Made by a program: the position numbers and the translations under genes. Below, in pieces: positions 36,888 to 49,308 of a stretch of 64,000 nt of DNA. This DNA comes from Tretioscincus oriximinensis (lineage: Eukaryota; Chordata; Lepidosauria; Squamata; Gymnophthalmidae): assembly GCA_022410635.1 (NCBI GenBank), contig JAJVDF010000871.1, forward strand, positions 69,936 through 133,935, given 5' to 3'. The notes beneath the pieces are model-generated. The model made no database searches, had not been told where the DNA came from, and was given only the letters and a program-made list of their open reading frames with translations. Position 1 is the first letter of the stretch; every line of letters begins with the position of its first letter.

Positions 36888-37150
36888 NATTTCAAAGAAA
36901 TAGCTGTGTTAATCTGAGTTCAGAGTATCCAGCAAGGAGGTTCCACAGCACATTAGAGACTTAACAAGAAAAGGATGGGCAGCAGGAGCTTTCCTAGAAA
37001 AGTCTACTTCTTTAGGTACATTTTAATCTGAAAAATCTGCTTCTAAAAAGGGATGGTTGTCTACTAAAGCTNACGAAGAAGTAGACCTAAGACTATGAAA
37101 ACACATACCATGAACTTTTTTTCTTGTTTCTAGACCTCTTGCTAGGAGAA
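36888..37150. repeat. Palindromic hammerhead-like repeat, copy 7 (both arms)
   Basis: The left arm starts TTTCAAAGAAATAGCTGTG and includes GGGCAGCAGGAGCTTTCC and AAGTCTACTTCTT. The right arm returns through GAAGAAGTAGACC, TTCTTGTTTCTAGA and CCTCTTGCTAGG. The complete outline of the element is best seen here. Confidence 0.7.
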
Positions 37151-37159
37151 CTATCGAGA

Positions 37160-40100
37160 ACAACTATGCTGGCTAGAGGCAAGAAGGTAGCATGCCACAA
37201 TTTTAAAAGGCTTTCTGGCACTCCTCTTAATTTGCAGAGAAGAAAGCACTATACCTATAGAATTCCTCTTCATTCCAGTCCTTTCTTTCTTAAATGTTAA
37301 AAGTGTAATAATATATTTATTTATTTTTATTTGAAATAATACAGTAAAAATAAAATAGTAAACCCTGCATAGAATCATACATTAATTTTACAGCTGATAT
37401 ACCTATGATCAAAGTTAAATTTAAATTTAAAAATGCACATACTAGATACCCTAAATATGATCCCTCAGAGAAAGTTATTACTTTTGGGTGTTCATAAAAG
37501 CAGTTTTAAAAAACAATTTGAGGGGAAACATGATCAAAACATATTATNTCTGAAGATTCTTAGATAAGATTTCAAATTTTAAGACTACATTTAGTGTCAT
37601 ACTGGTTACAATGATTTTTCTGCAAGAATCAAGCTTGTGTAATAGTGATTTTATTGTGTATTTGAATGCTGTGTTTGTACAATTCGTGAATGGAACCCAT
37701 CACATGCAATGAGCTTGTCAAGTTCTTGACTGTTCTTTCCCTGCTTTTGAAGTCAAGATAAGAACAGGATGGGTGAAACAACCTTATTCTGTCTCATTTG
37801 AGTTTCTCAAGAATTCACTTACTCTTGGCTTTTGTTTTGTGTGTCTTTATATGTACAAAGACTTCATTTAAATTATTTTTTTAATTTTTTTGCAAAATCA
37901 CTTTTTCAGGATCATTAGAATTCAGGTTACAACAAAAAGCAGATCAAATGAATTCTTTCTTCATTCCTAGTATAAACAGAAATCTGGGAAATGCCTGGAG
38001 AGTCATTAGATGTGGTTAATGGTTTTTATGTAGCTTNAATAATGTATTGTGCAGTTTTTGCTTGTTATTGGATTAAAATTCTTATGATTATGTTGTGTAC
38101 CAAATTAAAGGAAGCAATCTAATATATGCTGATGAATCTAATACGTGATGATAGGTCATTTTAGAAAACTAATAGTTTTTAATTAATTTAATCTATGTAA
38201 ATCTAAGGTTTTTTTTTACTTATTGGATCAAATGTTCAATTATTTATGTGTCAACAAATTTAATGACATGCTCAAAGAACTATAAGTGTTTTAGGAAAGA
38301 TTACTTTTTAGTTTTCTACTAAAAGTAATGTTTTCTAAAACACTTGCTGTTCTACGTTCAAGTCGCATACTGAACGATAATAGCCTTTAGTGCTAGCGAT
38401 TTTATAAAATATTGAACAGCAACAAGCTATTGATTTTATAAATTCAGAAGAAGTAAATCCTATTGCTGTTCAGTATGCAACATGCTCTAGAAATCATTCT
38501 ACGGTTTCCTTCCTCCTTCGCTTTCTCCGTCCCTTCTTTTTCTTTTTTCTTCTTGTCCCCCTTTCTTCCTTTTCATTCTTCCTTTCTTCCAGGAATCTGC
38601 CCCATCCAGCNAATTTTGCACTCAGCTTGTCCACTCAATGCCTTTTCACTTTCTTTATGACATACTCTTTCTGATGATATTGACTTATGCCAGGCATTCA
38701 GCTACTATGGTTCACATTCACTTCCTCTGTACATGGGACTTTGAATAGGAGGGTGGGTTGTCCTCAGAGCTTGGCTTCCTTCTGTTGCAGAGAGACATGA
38801 TGGCTGTACGGTCTGGTTTTACAGACAGCTTCCCTACTTTGTTTCTGTAAATACTCTCCCTTAATGCTTATCAAAGTGTGAAAAGGTTCACTTCAAATCA
38901 ACAATATTGTGTCCAAAGGACTGTGCACAATGTAAGGAGAAGACTCTTAATAAATAAATAAATCCAAAACTAAATTTAAAACATTTCTTAGGGGACATCG
39001 CTTCAATCCTGCACTGCCTGCTTCATTTCCTGCTTGCCTTACATTAGCTACCAACAAAGCAAGGGAACAGATTTTGATTGGTGATTTTTGAAGCTGGGTG
39101 CCAACCTGAAATTGGACTGGAAGGTAAAGTGACATCACTTTTCCATATTATCGATGTACATAATTCAAGTACCGGCGATCTGGTACCCAATCAGAATGAG
39201 GGACCTGCAAATCCTCTTCCCTCTGTTGCTGATTGGACAACCGATGACCAAACAAAAAAAATGGCAGCCATTTGGTACAAACAAACTGTGCCCTCTGTCT
39301 CGGCACAAGACAAATACACAACTGAATCATCCCACCCCCCAGAGAAGGCACACCACGCATTGCCTGTCCACCCTGGCTTGGTTGGGCGCAAGGCAAGAGC
39401 TCATCTCAGTCACCCCTACTCCTGCAGAAGGAAGGGGGAGGGAGAGGAGGAGGGAGAAAGGAAGGCAGGAAGGAAAAGAAAGGGAAGAGGTGGGAAGNGG
39501 GTAGGAAAGACAGAAGTAAGGAAAGGGGGCCTAAGGGGGTAGATGGTGTGGGGAGAGAAGGGGGTTAGGGAGAGGGAAGGTGAAACCCATGCCCATATTA
39601 TTAGGTCTGTCTCCATATAATTTTTGTATGAAATTTCTGTGCCAACTTTTTGACTATTGGTTATTAAATTCACATTGGCTAAAAGCCCTACGGTAAGCAA
39701 GGTATGCCATATAAATAGACTTTAGGAATCTTGTTTGACCAAAACACTCTTGGACCAACTCTCCAGAGCCTAAAAATTAAAGACCTCCAGTATCATTTCT
39801 AAATAAAACATTTTATATGGCACTTTTTCAACTGATAATGAAATGACATTATTATTCAACCTTACTAGATTTTACAAATTTACAAGTTTTCACAAGTCAG
39901 CTGGGTCCCTTCCTCAGGAAATCAGTCAAAGGTGTTTTTTTTTCCTGTGTTGACATAAAGAACTTGGTTGTCCTTAAATCCTTGTGAATGTACTTGCCTT
40001 ATAATTTGNCAGCATTGAATCAACACCCTTATGGGGAATGTAATGCAATAAAAGAGAAACTTGTTCAGTTATATGTTCCAGTTACTATCGAATTCAATTT

Positions 40101-40890
40101 GAAGATGTTGGAATGTGCACAATAAAATCCATACAATTTTATTTTGTGCTCTGGGTTGTGTGGAGGTAGGGTGGGTATTTTTTCTACCAGCAATGGCCTT
40201 ACAATGGCATAAAAATTAGAATGCTAAGAAAGCCTTATAGATTATTGTATATCATGTAAAATTGTGAGATTTAAGTATTGCAGTTACTTTTTAAGCATAG
40301 GTACAAGTTTTTTGGGAGTGGTTACAGTTCAATGGTAGAACAAATTGCCTAGAAAGCAGAGAATCACCTGCTTGATCTCCAGATCTTGGCAAAATGCAAA
40401 TCACTTTTGTATCACTGCCAAGAAATGGAAACAAGTTAGTAGTAATTTGCAAGTCACGTATTCTGTACTGAATTTATTTATTTATTTTTATAGGCCATTT
40501 GAGAGGCTTTAAATATTTTATGTAAATGATGAAGCTGGTATAAGGCTGAAATGGAAGAAGGACTTTTTCTTTATAATGAAAGAGAAATGGACTCTTTAAT
40601 GTTTAATTTGATATACATGCAATTAATTGCACTATTCCAAGTACTAACAACATCTTATTAGTTCAGCCCTTAATGTTTTAAATGCTAAAATTATTCCTGT
40701 GTTTCTTCTATGATATAGAATTTGTGGGATTTCATCACAAAATGAATAATGTTATTCACCATGAAACCTGCCAAAATTTAGTCTGTTGATATTGAACATA
40801 TAGGAAATAGGAACTGTTTTAAGAAAGTCTTAATGTTAAAAAAACACTTTTTTAATATCAGATTTTTAAATCTGCAGTTTATGTGTTTGT
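37160..40890. other. RAB28: Intron 4 stretch, mostly plain
   Basis: It holds a pyrimidine-rich tract (38503-38595), an unrecognised GC-richer block with chance overlapping ORFs (39060-39420), and a purine-rich tract (39421-39570). Otherwise AT-rich, with no gene. Confidence 0.5.
40315..40440 (+). mobile_element. tRNA-derived SINE fragment
   Basis: AGTTCAATGGTAGAACAAAT (A-box region) and GCTTGATCTCCAGATCTTGG (B-box region) with tRNA-like spacing. Confidence 0.5.
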
Positions 40891-40894
40891 ATTT

Positions 40895-40990
40895 TGCAAC
40901 CTTATTTGTATTTTTGTTTTCTTGTTTTTATGGTTAGTTACTTTGGGTGTATGGTGGGATATAAGCATTATTATATATATAAATAATTGT
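40895..40990 (+). mobile_element. L2-like LINE tail
   Basis: TACTTTGGGTGTATGGTGGG and ATATAAGCATTATTATATAT, matching the shared tail GGGTATAGGGTGGGATA. Confidence 0.5.
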
Positions 40991-41422
40991 AAATATCTTA
41001 CAGTTGAATTGTAAGGCATGATTAAGACAAAGAATATTTCCTGAAATTCTTCCCTCTATACATATTTATATAAAATAGATTTGTGATGTTGAGGTTCTTG
41101 AAGTCACCAATGGCTTTTGAGCATATTGAATATGGTCAGATAATCTTTTTTCAGATTCTCCTTTTGTTGAATGGAATTGGAGATGGCACCCATGAGTTAG
41201 CCCTATCTATTGCCGAACTTTAAATTTTACATAAACACTGTTTTTCATTATGGCTAGTTTCCATCCCCCTTTCTTTACCTTTCATTGAAGTTTTTTAACC
41301 TACACTTCCTTTTCTTTGCTTTTTCAGGGGAAAAAAGAAAGCTGGCAAGTCTGTATGACTGCTTCAGAGTACTTTATGTTTTTAAATGTACATGATTTTT
41401 TGTTTTTGTTTTTTCATTGCAG

Positions 41423-41526
41423 TTGATCTGGAGCATTTGCGGGCAGTAAAAGCTGATTGGCATAATCAGTTTTGCCAGAGAAATAATTCTAGCAGCCATT
41501 TTGTTTCAGCCAAGACAGGTGATTCT
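41423..41526 (+). CDS. RAB28: RAB28 coding exon 5 (residues 131-165)
   Basis: Completes NKID and carries [18 protein letters not shown], then the G5 motif SAK at residues 159-161 within [10 protein letters not shown]. These are the base-contacting motifs of the GTPase fold. The acceptor is TTTTCATTGCAG and the donor TCT|GTAAGT. Reading past the donor stays open for some codons, but the donor is strong and the protein homology stops at it. Confidence 0.95.
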
Positions 41527-42599
41527 GTAAGTAGTGTGAATATGGTTATGCCTTTTTGCAGCTATGCTGTCCAAACTGGTCAGTTTCCAGAGCTATTTCT
41601 GAATGTAAGTAAAATGACAAATGCGCNACATTTTTAAAAAATTGTTAGGTCAGATTAAGTCGTATCTGACTTTTGTGACACATGGACCATAGCACTGNCT
41701 TCTCTTCTACGACCTCATGAAAGCTTATCTCATATTTGTGTTAGTGTTTTCCCTAAGAGAGCAACATATTAATACACAGGTAAACCCTGCTTTAAATGCT
41801 CCTGCTTTATGAACTGATATCTTTAAAAGCATTCTGTTTTAGGTCATTGTCTTAAAGCTGAGGGTTCAAAACGATACTACTTCCCTTGCTTCTTATTTCA
41901 CAATATCCTGCTTTACAAGCAAAAATTTAATTCAACTTAGTTACCCGTACTGTATTTCAGCAGCTTGGGAGCTTCTAATATATTTAAGTATCACTTTTAG
42001 CCCTGCTACAGAAGAGGGTTAAATCAGCCAGCATGAATACACCCAGGGAAGGGAAGGCCCTTATAAGCTCATTGTCATTACTGGCAAATGAGTCCCAGTC
42101 TTGCTCCCTATCAGGAATGTACAAAACAATTGTCTTTAATCCTGGGGTACAATAGAAGGGGAACCTCCATCTTACCTCTCTGTTTTGTGGGTTTCCTCGG
42201 TTTGAAAGTGGGTAGACCTTGTAAAGATGGAGTAAATTAATTTCGAGACCTAAGAATATTGTATATAAAGGAAAATTATAAGGATATCAGAAAATTATTA
42301 GCGAGATTTGTGTGATTCAGTTGTGGAACTTGATATCATTGCTCAGGGGGTGGCAGAGTGGGGATTGGGAGAAATGTAAATATATGGATGTAATGGGAAG
42401 TGTACATAGATTAAGTTATTCTATTCAAATTGTTCATGTTGTTTGTTGGAATGTATATATAGTTCAAAAGTTAATATTAGTCAAATGTCAAATATATCCT
42501 TTGATATTACTAAAAAGGATCAAAACGTATAAAATAAGTATCATGAAATATGTTTATTATGAAATTTGCAGAAAAACTGAAATTAAAATACATTTTCTG

Positions 42600-42671
42600 A
42601 AAACAGGGTAAGATTGTAGCTCAATGGTAGGGTAAGCAGCTTGTTAAACAGAAGGCTGCCCCAGTCTCTCC
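42600..42671 (+). mobile_element. tRNA-derived SINE head
   Basis: TTGTAGCTCAATGGTAGGGT and CCCCAGTCTCTCC, cut off by the CR1-like fragment at 42672. Confidence 0.5.
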
Positions 42672-42850
42672 CCAAAGAACATAAGAAGAGCCATACTGGA
42701 TCAGGCCACAGCCCATCTAATCCAGCATTCTGTCTCACACAGTGGCCCACCAGATGCACCTGGGCAGTCCAAACAGAGGAAAGCAAAACTATGCAGTGGT
42801 AACCTATTGTATACTAATGCCTAAAAACTGCATTGAGATACCCCTGAGGT
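42672..42850 (-). mobile_element. CR1-like LINE 3' end fragment
   Basis: AAGAACATAAGAAGAGCCAT, CTGGATCAGGCCACAGCCCA and CTCACACAGTGGCCCACCAG, the well-known sauropsid CR1-like 3' end in antisense. Confidence 0.8.
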
Positions 42851-43069
42851 GCCTGTGCAGTCAAGCAGGAGTCAGTCACAACTTGATGCCATTAAACAAC
42901 AAATCCTGAAAATAAAGTATATACTGAGAAAAAATAATAATTAATCATATTATTATTTGCGAAACAGGAAACTTTAACAGAATTTTATATAATTTATTAG
43001 GAATCGAGTTGGTACATTTTAATTATTCTAATTCTGATTGTTCCGATTGTACTGTCTTTGAATTATATT

Positions 43070-43160
43070 CATAGAATCATAGAGTTGGAAGGGACCTCAA
43101 GGATCATCGGGTCCAAGACCGTACTCAATGCAAGATTCATTAAACAATCCCAGTCAGATG
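43070..43160 (-). mobile_element. CR1 3' end, antisense
   Basis: ATAGAATCATAGAGTTGGAA and GGGACCTCAAGGATCATCGG are the complement of the CR1 3' end that finishes in ATTCTATGA. Confidence 0.85.
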
Positions 43161-43264
43161 ACTGTTGTTTCTGTTATTGTTAAACTTTTATCTGAGGTTG
43201 CATGTTTTTAAACTATGAATATAATCTGAGAGAGAGGTTTATGTCTCTAATTGCTATAGAAAAG

Positions 43265-43540
43265 AGAGGACTTTTTAACATAAGAATACACAAATACAGA
43301 ACATTACAGTAACCCATCTAGTCCCGCCTTCTGGCCTAGCATTGTCCTAATAATACTTAAGCAATCAACAGGAGAAGGCAAAACCTTCATTTGTTTCCAN
43401 CTCTCTTCAAATGATTTTTCAGGAATCTTGCTGTTGTTCTACTTAGTCCTCCATCTTAGTAGCTATTGATACACATGGCTTTGTCTATGAACTTGTCTAA
43501 CCCTATCTTAAAGCTATCCTGGCTGCTAATGCCTGTAACA
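43265..43540 (-). mobile_element. CR1-like LINE 3' end fragment
   Basis: Degraded version of the 24418 end: CCCATCTAGTCCCGCCTTCT, GGAGAAGGCAAAACCTTCAT, TAGTAGCTATTGATACACAT and CTTGTCTAACCCTATCTTAA. Confidence 0.75.
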
Positions 43541-43557
43541 CCTGTGGGGCAGGGGAA

Positions 43558-43612
43558 TCACTTTTGAAGAGGTAAACTCCTATCCTAAATTTTATTTGGT
43601 AACCCTATTTTA
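43558..43612. mobile_element. Partial family-B transposon, right half
   Basis: CACTTTTGAAGAGGTAAAC then ATTTTATTTGGTAACCCTA matches the right end of the 22217 copy. Confidence 0.45.
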
Positions 43613-44201
43613 AACCTTCTTCAGAACTGGTCTGATTTTTTNNAAAAAATCCTATTTTTCTGATTTTCGATCCAGTTCTTCAGGACTGAAGATGGCTTAA
43701 AAACATGTGTGTGACTGTGGCATAAGAGGTTTTTTTTTACTTAGATCATATACAGTATTTTGATCCTACATTCCCATAACTAGCACACTAACCAGTTTGT
43801 CCTGCCAACAGAATTCATAGTCAAACGATTTAGTCTAAATGTTTTGGAGATTCATTTGCCAGTATTATAAACCTGAAATTAACTATTTTAACATACTGAA
43901 ACCCACTTGCTGTTTGTGCTATTCAAAAATTAAAGTGTGCCAATGAATATATGTTACATGACACTGAACAACATTTTAAATGTTTAAGCAAGATTTTTAT
44001 TTTGACCACATGTTTTTAAAGTGAATTCAGCTTAGTGTTTATGCTAAAAAATATTATAAATAAGAATATTGCTATATTTTCTGGCTTGAAATTAACTGAG
44101 AGCTCTTGAGAATCTTTTACTGGTTATATTTATTTCATATTTCACTGTTTATAGTTCAGGATGTCTGTTTCTAATCACTTGCTCCTTTCCTTTTTCTACA
44201 G

Positions 44202-44279
44202 GTCTTCCTGTGTTTTCAAAGAATAGCAGCAGACCTCCTTGATGTCAAATTAAACAAAGCGGAAATAGAACTATCACAG
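44202..44279 (+). CDS. RAB28: RAB28 coding exon 6 (residues 166-191)
   Basis: Encodes the last helix of the G domain, VFLCFQRIAADLLDVK, followed by LNKAEIELSQ. It has a strong polypyrimidine acceptor (CCTTTTTCTACAG), donor CACAG|GTGATA, and phase 0 on both sides. Because the exit is phase 0, it can join in frame to either of the two downstream C-terminal exons. Confidence 0.95.
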
Positions 44280-44484
44280 GTGATATTACTGAGTGTCTTT
44301 CTTTTTATGAGCTGATATATTTTCTTTTGAATGCATGAATTAATAGCATATCTTACACTGAAACTAGACAGGATTTTTCCTTGTCCTAGACCATCTTTTA
44401 TTTATTGTCTTGAACTTGAAAAGTTTGACTCTGAATATGGTAAAACCTGTAGAATTCATTTTTCCCTTAAAGTGCTTGCAAAAT

Positions 44485-44925
44485 TGTTTATTTATTTAAG
44501 TACTTACATTTATATTCTGCCTTATAGCCTCTATCAAGTACCTAGCCGTGCCTCTACCAAGTACCTAAACATGTACAATGTAGGTTTCTGATGCACCTCA
44601 GAGGGGAAACCATTCCATAATCTAGGGGTTATCACAGAGAAGGTTCTCTGATGTGTCCATATCCCTTTGATAAGTAAAGGTATTAGGACCATCAGGAGGG
44701 CTTCAACTGAAGATCTTAGGTACAAGTAGTAGGGAGGGGGTATTCTTTCAAATATTTGAGACCCAAGCTATTTAGGGTCTTATAAGTCAACGTTTAATAC
44801 CTTGAAGTGAGCTCAGTAGTGAATGGGCAGCCAGTGAATTTCTTTTAGGACAAGTGTATTGTGTGTCTGGCCAGCTATACCAGTTAGCAGCTCTGCAGCA
44901 GCTGCAGCTTTCAAACTGTCTTCAA
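44485..44925 (-). mobile_element. L2-clade LINE, ORF2 end and 3' UTR, antisense
   Basis: The minus strand gives KEIHWLPIHY-like and FKVLNVDL-like residues, the same LHWLP region as at 5610. The 3' UTR lacks the inverted duplication, so this copy shows the ancestral structure. It lies 205 bp after exon 6. Confidence 0.75.
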
Positions 44926-45394
44926 AGATAGAAATTACATTACATTAAAATTTTAATTAATATGTTCCATTTGCAGATTCTGGGTTTTTTCACACTTATG
45001 TAAACCCCCTTTCTCATAAGGGTCCTGTCGAGGACTGGGGAGGATATGAACGTGGTAGCCTAAACCTGCTTGGTAGTAGCATCTTCTCTCTTGGTTCTGG
45101 GAAGCAATGTCTTCCTCTGCCAACCTGAGAGAGACCCCACATCAGTCTGTCTTTAAGAAGAAACTTCAGATCCTGTTAGCTCTAGAAAATATATCAAAAC
45201 ATNTGATCAGTTTGGCTCCATTAACCCTTCACTTCTCATGAATACTATATTTATTGCTTCNTTTTGTATACCCTTCCTTTGTTGTGCAAAGGAGAGACTT
45301 GTGTTGAATTTTTTTGAATTTTTTCCAGTTTGACCATTTGAAAAATGTCACAGTAAGTTCAAATACAAGAACCCAGGGTTAATTTAGTAAAGGG

Positions 45395-45715
45395 GTCTTG
45401 CAGAGATTAACAAGAAAGAGGTAGGCAACAGGAGCGTTCATAGTCAAGTCTTTCACCTGACCTTTAGCTGAAGAAATGTCATTTCTGTCCTTACTTTTAG
45501 ATACTGTTTTTTACTGTTTTTAATTAGTTAACTTTTTATTGGTTTTACTGTTGGCCGCCCTGAGACCTTCAGGTAGTGGGCGGGGTATAAGTATAAATAA
45601 ATAAATAAATAAATCTACTTCCCCAGATGCATCTGAAGAAAAAGACTACAAAAAATCATGCTGCCTTCCTTTTTCTTGTTTATCTCTAATGTGCTAGAAG
45701 ATCTCCTTTAAAAAT
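45395..45715 (+). repeat. Palindromic hammerhead-like repeat, copy 8, split by an L2-like tail
   Basis: Left arm 45398-45470 (ACAAGAAAGAGGTAGGCAAC), then an unrelated LINE tail, then the right arm 45615-45712 with CTGAAGA near 45640 and ATCATGCTGCCTTCC. Confidence 0.65.
45471..45614 (+). mobile_element. L2-like LINE 3' tail inserted in the palindromic repeat
   Basis: TTGGCCGCCCTGAGACCTTC, AGGTAGTGGGCGGGGTATAA, then AAATAAATAAATAAAT. It is a clean 3' end. Confidence 0.75.
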
Positions 45716-45959
45716 TGCCTCAGTGCTATAAGGTAGTGAGAGGTCTTTTATTCACCATCTCTGCTTTTTTAACAGTCTTGAGAATTCTCACACATGAAAT
45801 CTACATGGTGCCTAATGGTGCTATAACTGGTCACCATGCCATGAAAACTGCACAGAGGTTCTGGATTAGTCCTTCCTAGCCTATCACAGTTGGATCCCCA
45901 CAATTACATGTGACACATTTCCCAAACTCACACTTTTATAGTGTGAAATAAACAATGTG

Positions 45960-46008
45960 TGTGTGTCTGCTACTTCATCACCTTCGGGTATGGGGCTGGG
46001 TATAAATG

Positions 46009-46099
<91 letters not shown>

Positions 46100-46107
46100 T
46101 TAATTAA

Positions 46108-46155
<48 letters not shown>

Positions 46156-46158
46156 ATA
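45960..46158 (+). repeat. Retroposon tail expanded to TAAC/TAAT/TAAA microsatellite
   Basis: CACCTTCGGGTATGGGGCTG and GGTATAAATG is a LINE/SINE tail. It leads into about 22 TAAC units (46009-46098), a few TAAT/TTAA units, then about 12 AAAT units. Confidence 0.9.
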
Positions 46159-46239
46159 TGTACTTAAGTTGCTCTCATATGTATGCATTGGAAACCAGCA
46201 AAAATACCTTTTTCCTGGTTTTCAGTCCTGTTTTTCAGG

Positions 46240-46345
46240 ACTGAAGATGGTTTAAAAGCTTATATGTGACTGTAGCCTTTTAAAGCTCATGATACCAAGC
46301 TTTTTGTTGCTAATCCCTAAAGCGCTAAAAGCATTAATAGTACTA
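46240..46345 (+). repeat. Distant relative of the palindromic repeat
   Basis: GGACTGAAGATGG, TTTAAAGCTCATGATACC and TTGCTAATCCCTAAAGCG follow the family's order but are strongly degraded. Confidence 0.35.
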
Positions 46346-47249
46346 ATGATAATGAGCTTTTTGTCATTAAGTGTATATATTGAATTCAGCATGTAGCATT
46401 TAGTTTAAATTTAACATACAAAATAGTATACAATAAAACAAATTAATATAATTTCACTCTTAGAAACTGTTGGTCAGATGATGGATATAAGGAAATATAA
46501 ATCTTGAGATGGATATAAATATCCAGTTGGCCAAATTAAAACATGCCCTCTTTGTTGAATTTAAATTCTCTTAAATGTTTAATTTGTTTTAGTTTTATGG
46601 CATGCATTATCTTAAACATGGGCCATTGGTTGGCTATTGTATACAAGATAGGATTTTAGCTTGCATTTTGAGGAGCAACGGAGTTATCTAAACTCCATCA
46701 AGAAGCATGATCCAAAAGAATTAAGACATCTGGGGTCAGATTACACTGTTTAAGAGCCAGTAACACTATTCTTGTTAACCTTTTCTTGGAATCCAGCTTT
46801 TTTCCTGGTCTGGAAACCAGGGAGTTAATAACTCTTGTCTGCTTGATAAGATAATATGCTGCTGATCAATCACAAGGCAAACATAAAACATCAACAGCTC
46901 ATAAATTTGTATTCCCTTGTCATCTGGTTTCATTATAATATCTTCTGTAAGTGTGTAGAGAGAAAGATTAGCAAAAATATAAAATAAAAATGTTTATATA
47001 GCCTTTGTAATTATTTTTGTTTATTTATTGCTTTAAAAATATTCAGCAAAATCTATTGCCTTTGTGTTATTTTTGAACCTCATTTGGTCCTGTGATATAT
47101 TTTTACTTTGATGAAAGTGAAAGATTTTGCCAGTGGGCAATCTCTTCTGCACTGAGTTTTAATGTGGAATATATTTTGGAATTGGGGTTCACCATGTGGC
47201 TTTTAATGCATATTAGGGCAGAGCTGTATTCTAAAACAGTGTTCTAGAA

Positions 47250-47609
47250 CAGTGTGGTTCAACCCGTGGCCCGCATGCGGCCCACCAATTCCTTTTTGTG
47301 GCCCGCGGGGGTGCAAGCAGGGGGTGAAGCGGCCAGCAAGCTGCNAGTGTCAGTGTTTTGGGCCAAGACGCTGANGCTCGCAGCCGCCTGGCTGCTTCAC
47401 TCGCAATATGCCGCTTGCCTTGGACACTCAAATGATGTCACTTCCGGAATCTGCTTCTGGGAATGGCACCCGGAGTGATATCATTACCTGTCCTGCCCCG
47501 GAAGCGATATCACTTCCTGTCCTGCCCTGGAAGTGACATCACTCAGGCCCTCACATTCCTATATTAAAGTTTGATTGGCCCTCAGGTAACTAAAGCTTGG
47601 ACCACATTG
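47250..47609. mobile_element. hAT-type MITE with palindromic target duplication
   Basis: Ends CAGTGTGGTTCAA and TTGGACCACATTG (11 of 13 complementary), flanked by TTCTAGAA at 47242-47249 and 47610-47617. The interior is GC-rich with several CCGGAAG/CTTCCGG words and GATGTCACTTCCGG-like repeats. No transposase. Confidence 0.9.
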
Positions 47610-48414
47610 TTCTAGAAAAAAGCCCACGCCTCTGATTATAATTGCTTGGGGTATATTTTTAATATATCATGACAACTGCAAATACCTAGGCAAATTACCT
47701 AGTGGTGTATTTAATTTGTGAAAAATAAAAATATATTTCTTGAAATTCAGAGAATGATAGAACAGAATAACAAAATTAAAAGAAGCCTTCAAGCCCAACT
47801 CCTTACTGAAATTCAGATTAATATCCCTGGTAGGTAGAGATCCAAATATATTTTCTGAACTTTTAAAGAAATCCCTAATGATATTTGAATTCAAAACTTC
47901 AGATAGTGAAATGTTTTCCAGAAATGTTCACACATTATTAAGATTGGAAAAAGGAATGCCTCATGTTTTTTCTTCCTTTTCTTTGCTTATCCATGCTAAT
48001 ATTACCTTCCTTTCTCTGCCTTGATTGTCTTCTGTTTGTTAAAAACCTTTTTCTTTAGGCAAATTTGCATAAAAATTCTAAAATGCACTCAAAATGCATG
48101 TTATTATACATGTGCATGTATGTTTGCAAATGCAAAAAGCTAAAAATGCTGTGCTGTGTTCTGGTCTTTTGCATAATTACCTGCACTATACTGGAACAGG
48201 AAAGGGTGATGCGCCACACTGGCATCTTGACTGCTTTGGAATGATTCATTCCATGCCAGCCACTGTCACGAGCTCTGATGACTATACCATCTTCAGAACT
48301 GATCCAGAGAAGCCACTTGGTTTTGTGCTATCAAAATGGGATCACTGTGAGGGACCTACTGTATAGATCTTGGGTAAGAAAAATGAAAATGGCTCATAAA
48401 GAATGGGAGGAACA

Positions 48415-49065
48415 GCAGCACAAGTGAAAAGGACCCAGATTTATTGGTAGATCACGAGTCAACTGTGTGAAGTAGCTGCAAAAAACAAAATGCAAACACA
48501 ACCCTGGGTTGTATTAAGAGGAACATAGAATCTAGATCACACAAAGCAATTATTCCTCTCTACCTTAATCAAACCACATCTATAGTATTGTGTTCAATTC
48601 TGGGGACCCCCATTTAAATAGGACATCGATAAATTTTAACAAGTTCAAAGCCGAGTTACAAAGATGGTGAATGGCCTGGAAACCGTGTCCTATGAGAAAT
48701 GGATAAATGGTCTAGAGATGTTTAACCCGCAAAAGAGATAGTTGTCTACAAATATCTAAAGAGCTGCCACAGTGCTAAGGGATCATCCTATACTCATTGG
48801 CACACAGAAGGACTAGATGCAATGGGATGAAACTGAAAAGGAGCAGATACAGGTTAGATATTAGGGAAAAAAGCTTTNTGACAGTAAGTTTGATCAACCT
48901 GTGGCATAGATTGCCACAGGTGGTGGTGAGTTCTCTTTGGTGAAGAACTTCAAATGGAGGCTGTGCAGATTCAGTGCATAGTTTAGTGAGTCCTGCATAG
49001 AATAGAGGGTGGGAAGTTGGACCTGATGAACCTGAAGGTCCCTTCCAATGATCTCGATAATGAAG
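48415..49065 (+). mobile_element. CR1 LINE 3' portion
   Basis: Sense CR1 with its ORF2 end and 3' UTR: ATTGTGTTCAATTCTGGGGA, TAGAGATGTTTAACCCGCAA, GGACCTGATGAACCTGAAGG and TCCCTTCCAATGATCTCGAT. Stops and indels throughout. Confidence 0.85.
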
Positions 49066-49308
49066 TAAACCCACTGAAAAGCAATAAACAGGAACTTGCT
49101 TGTGGTGCCTGGATTTGGAAAAGGTTAGCCTCCCTTATTCTGCACTAGCATCTGGGAAGGGGTGTGGGGAATGGGGGAATATTCTATGTGGAAAGATCCT
49201 TGTGGTTTCTAGAGCAGCAAATCTGCTTAGAAAATGAAGAGAGAGAATCACATACAATAATATTTTCTGAATCTATAATAGCAAAAGGCCTAAAAAGTGG
49301 GTTTGATG

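Noticed and set aside
39078..39542. 154-codon open frame, the longest in the window
   Set aside because: The neighbouring frames and the opposite strand are also open, the second half runs into a purine tract of low complexity, and no domain, splice context or homology is recognisable. It reflects base composition.
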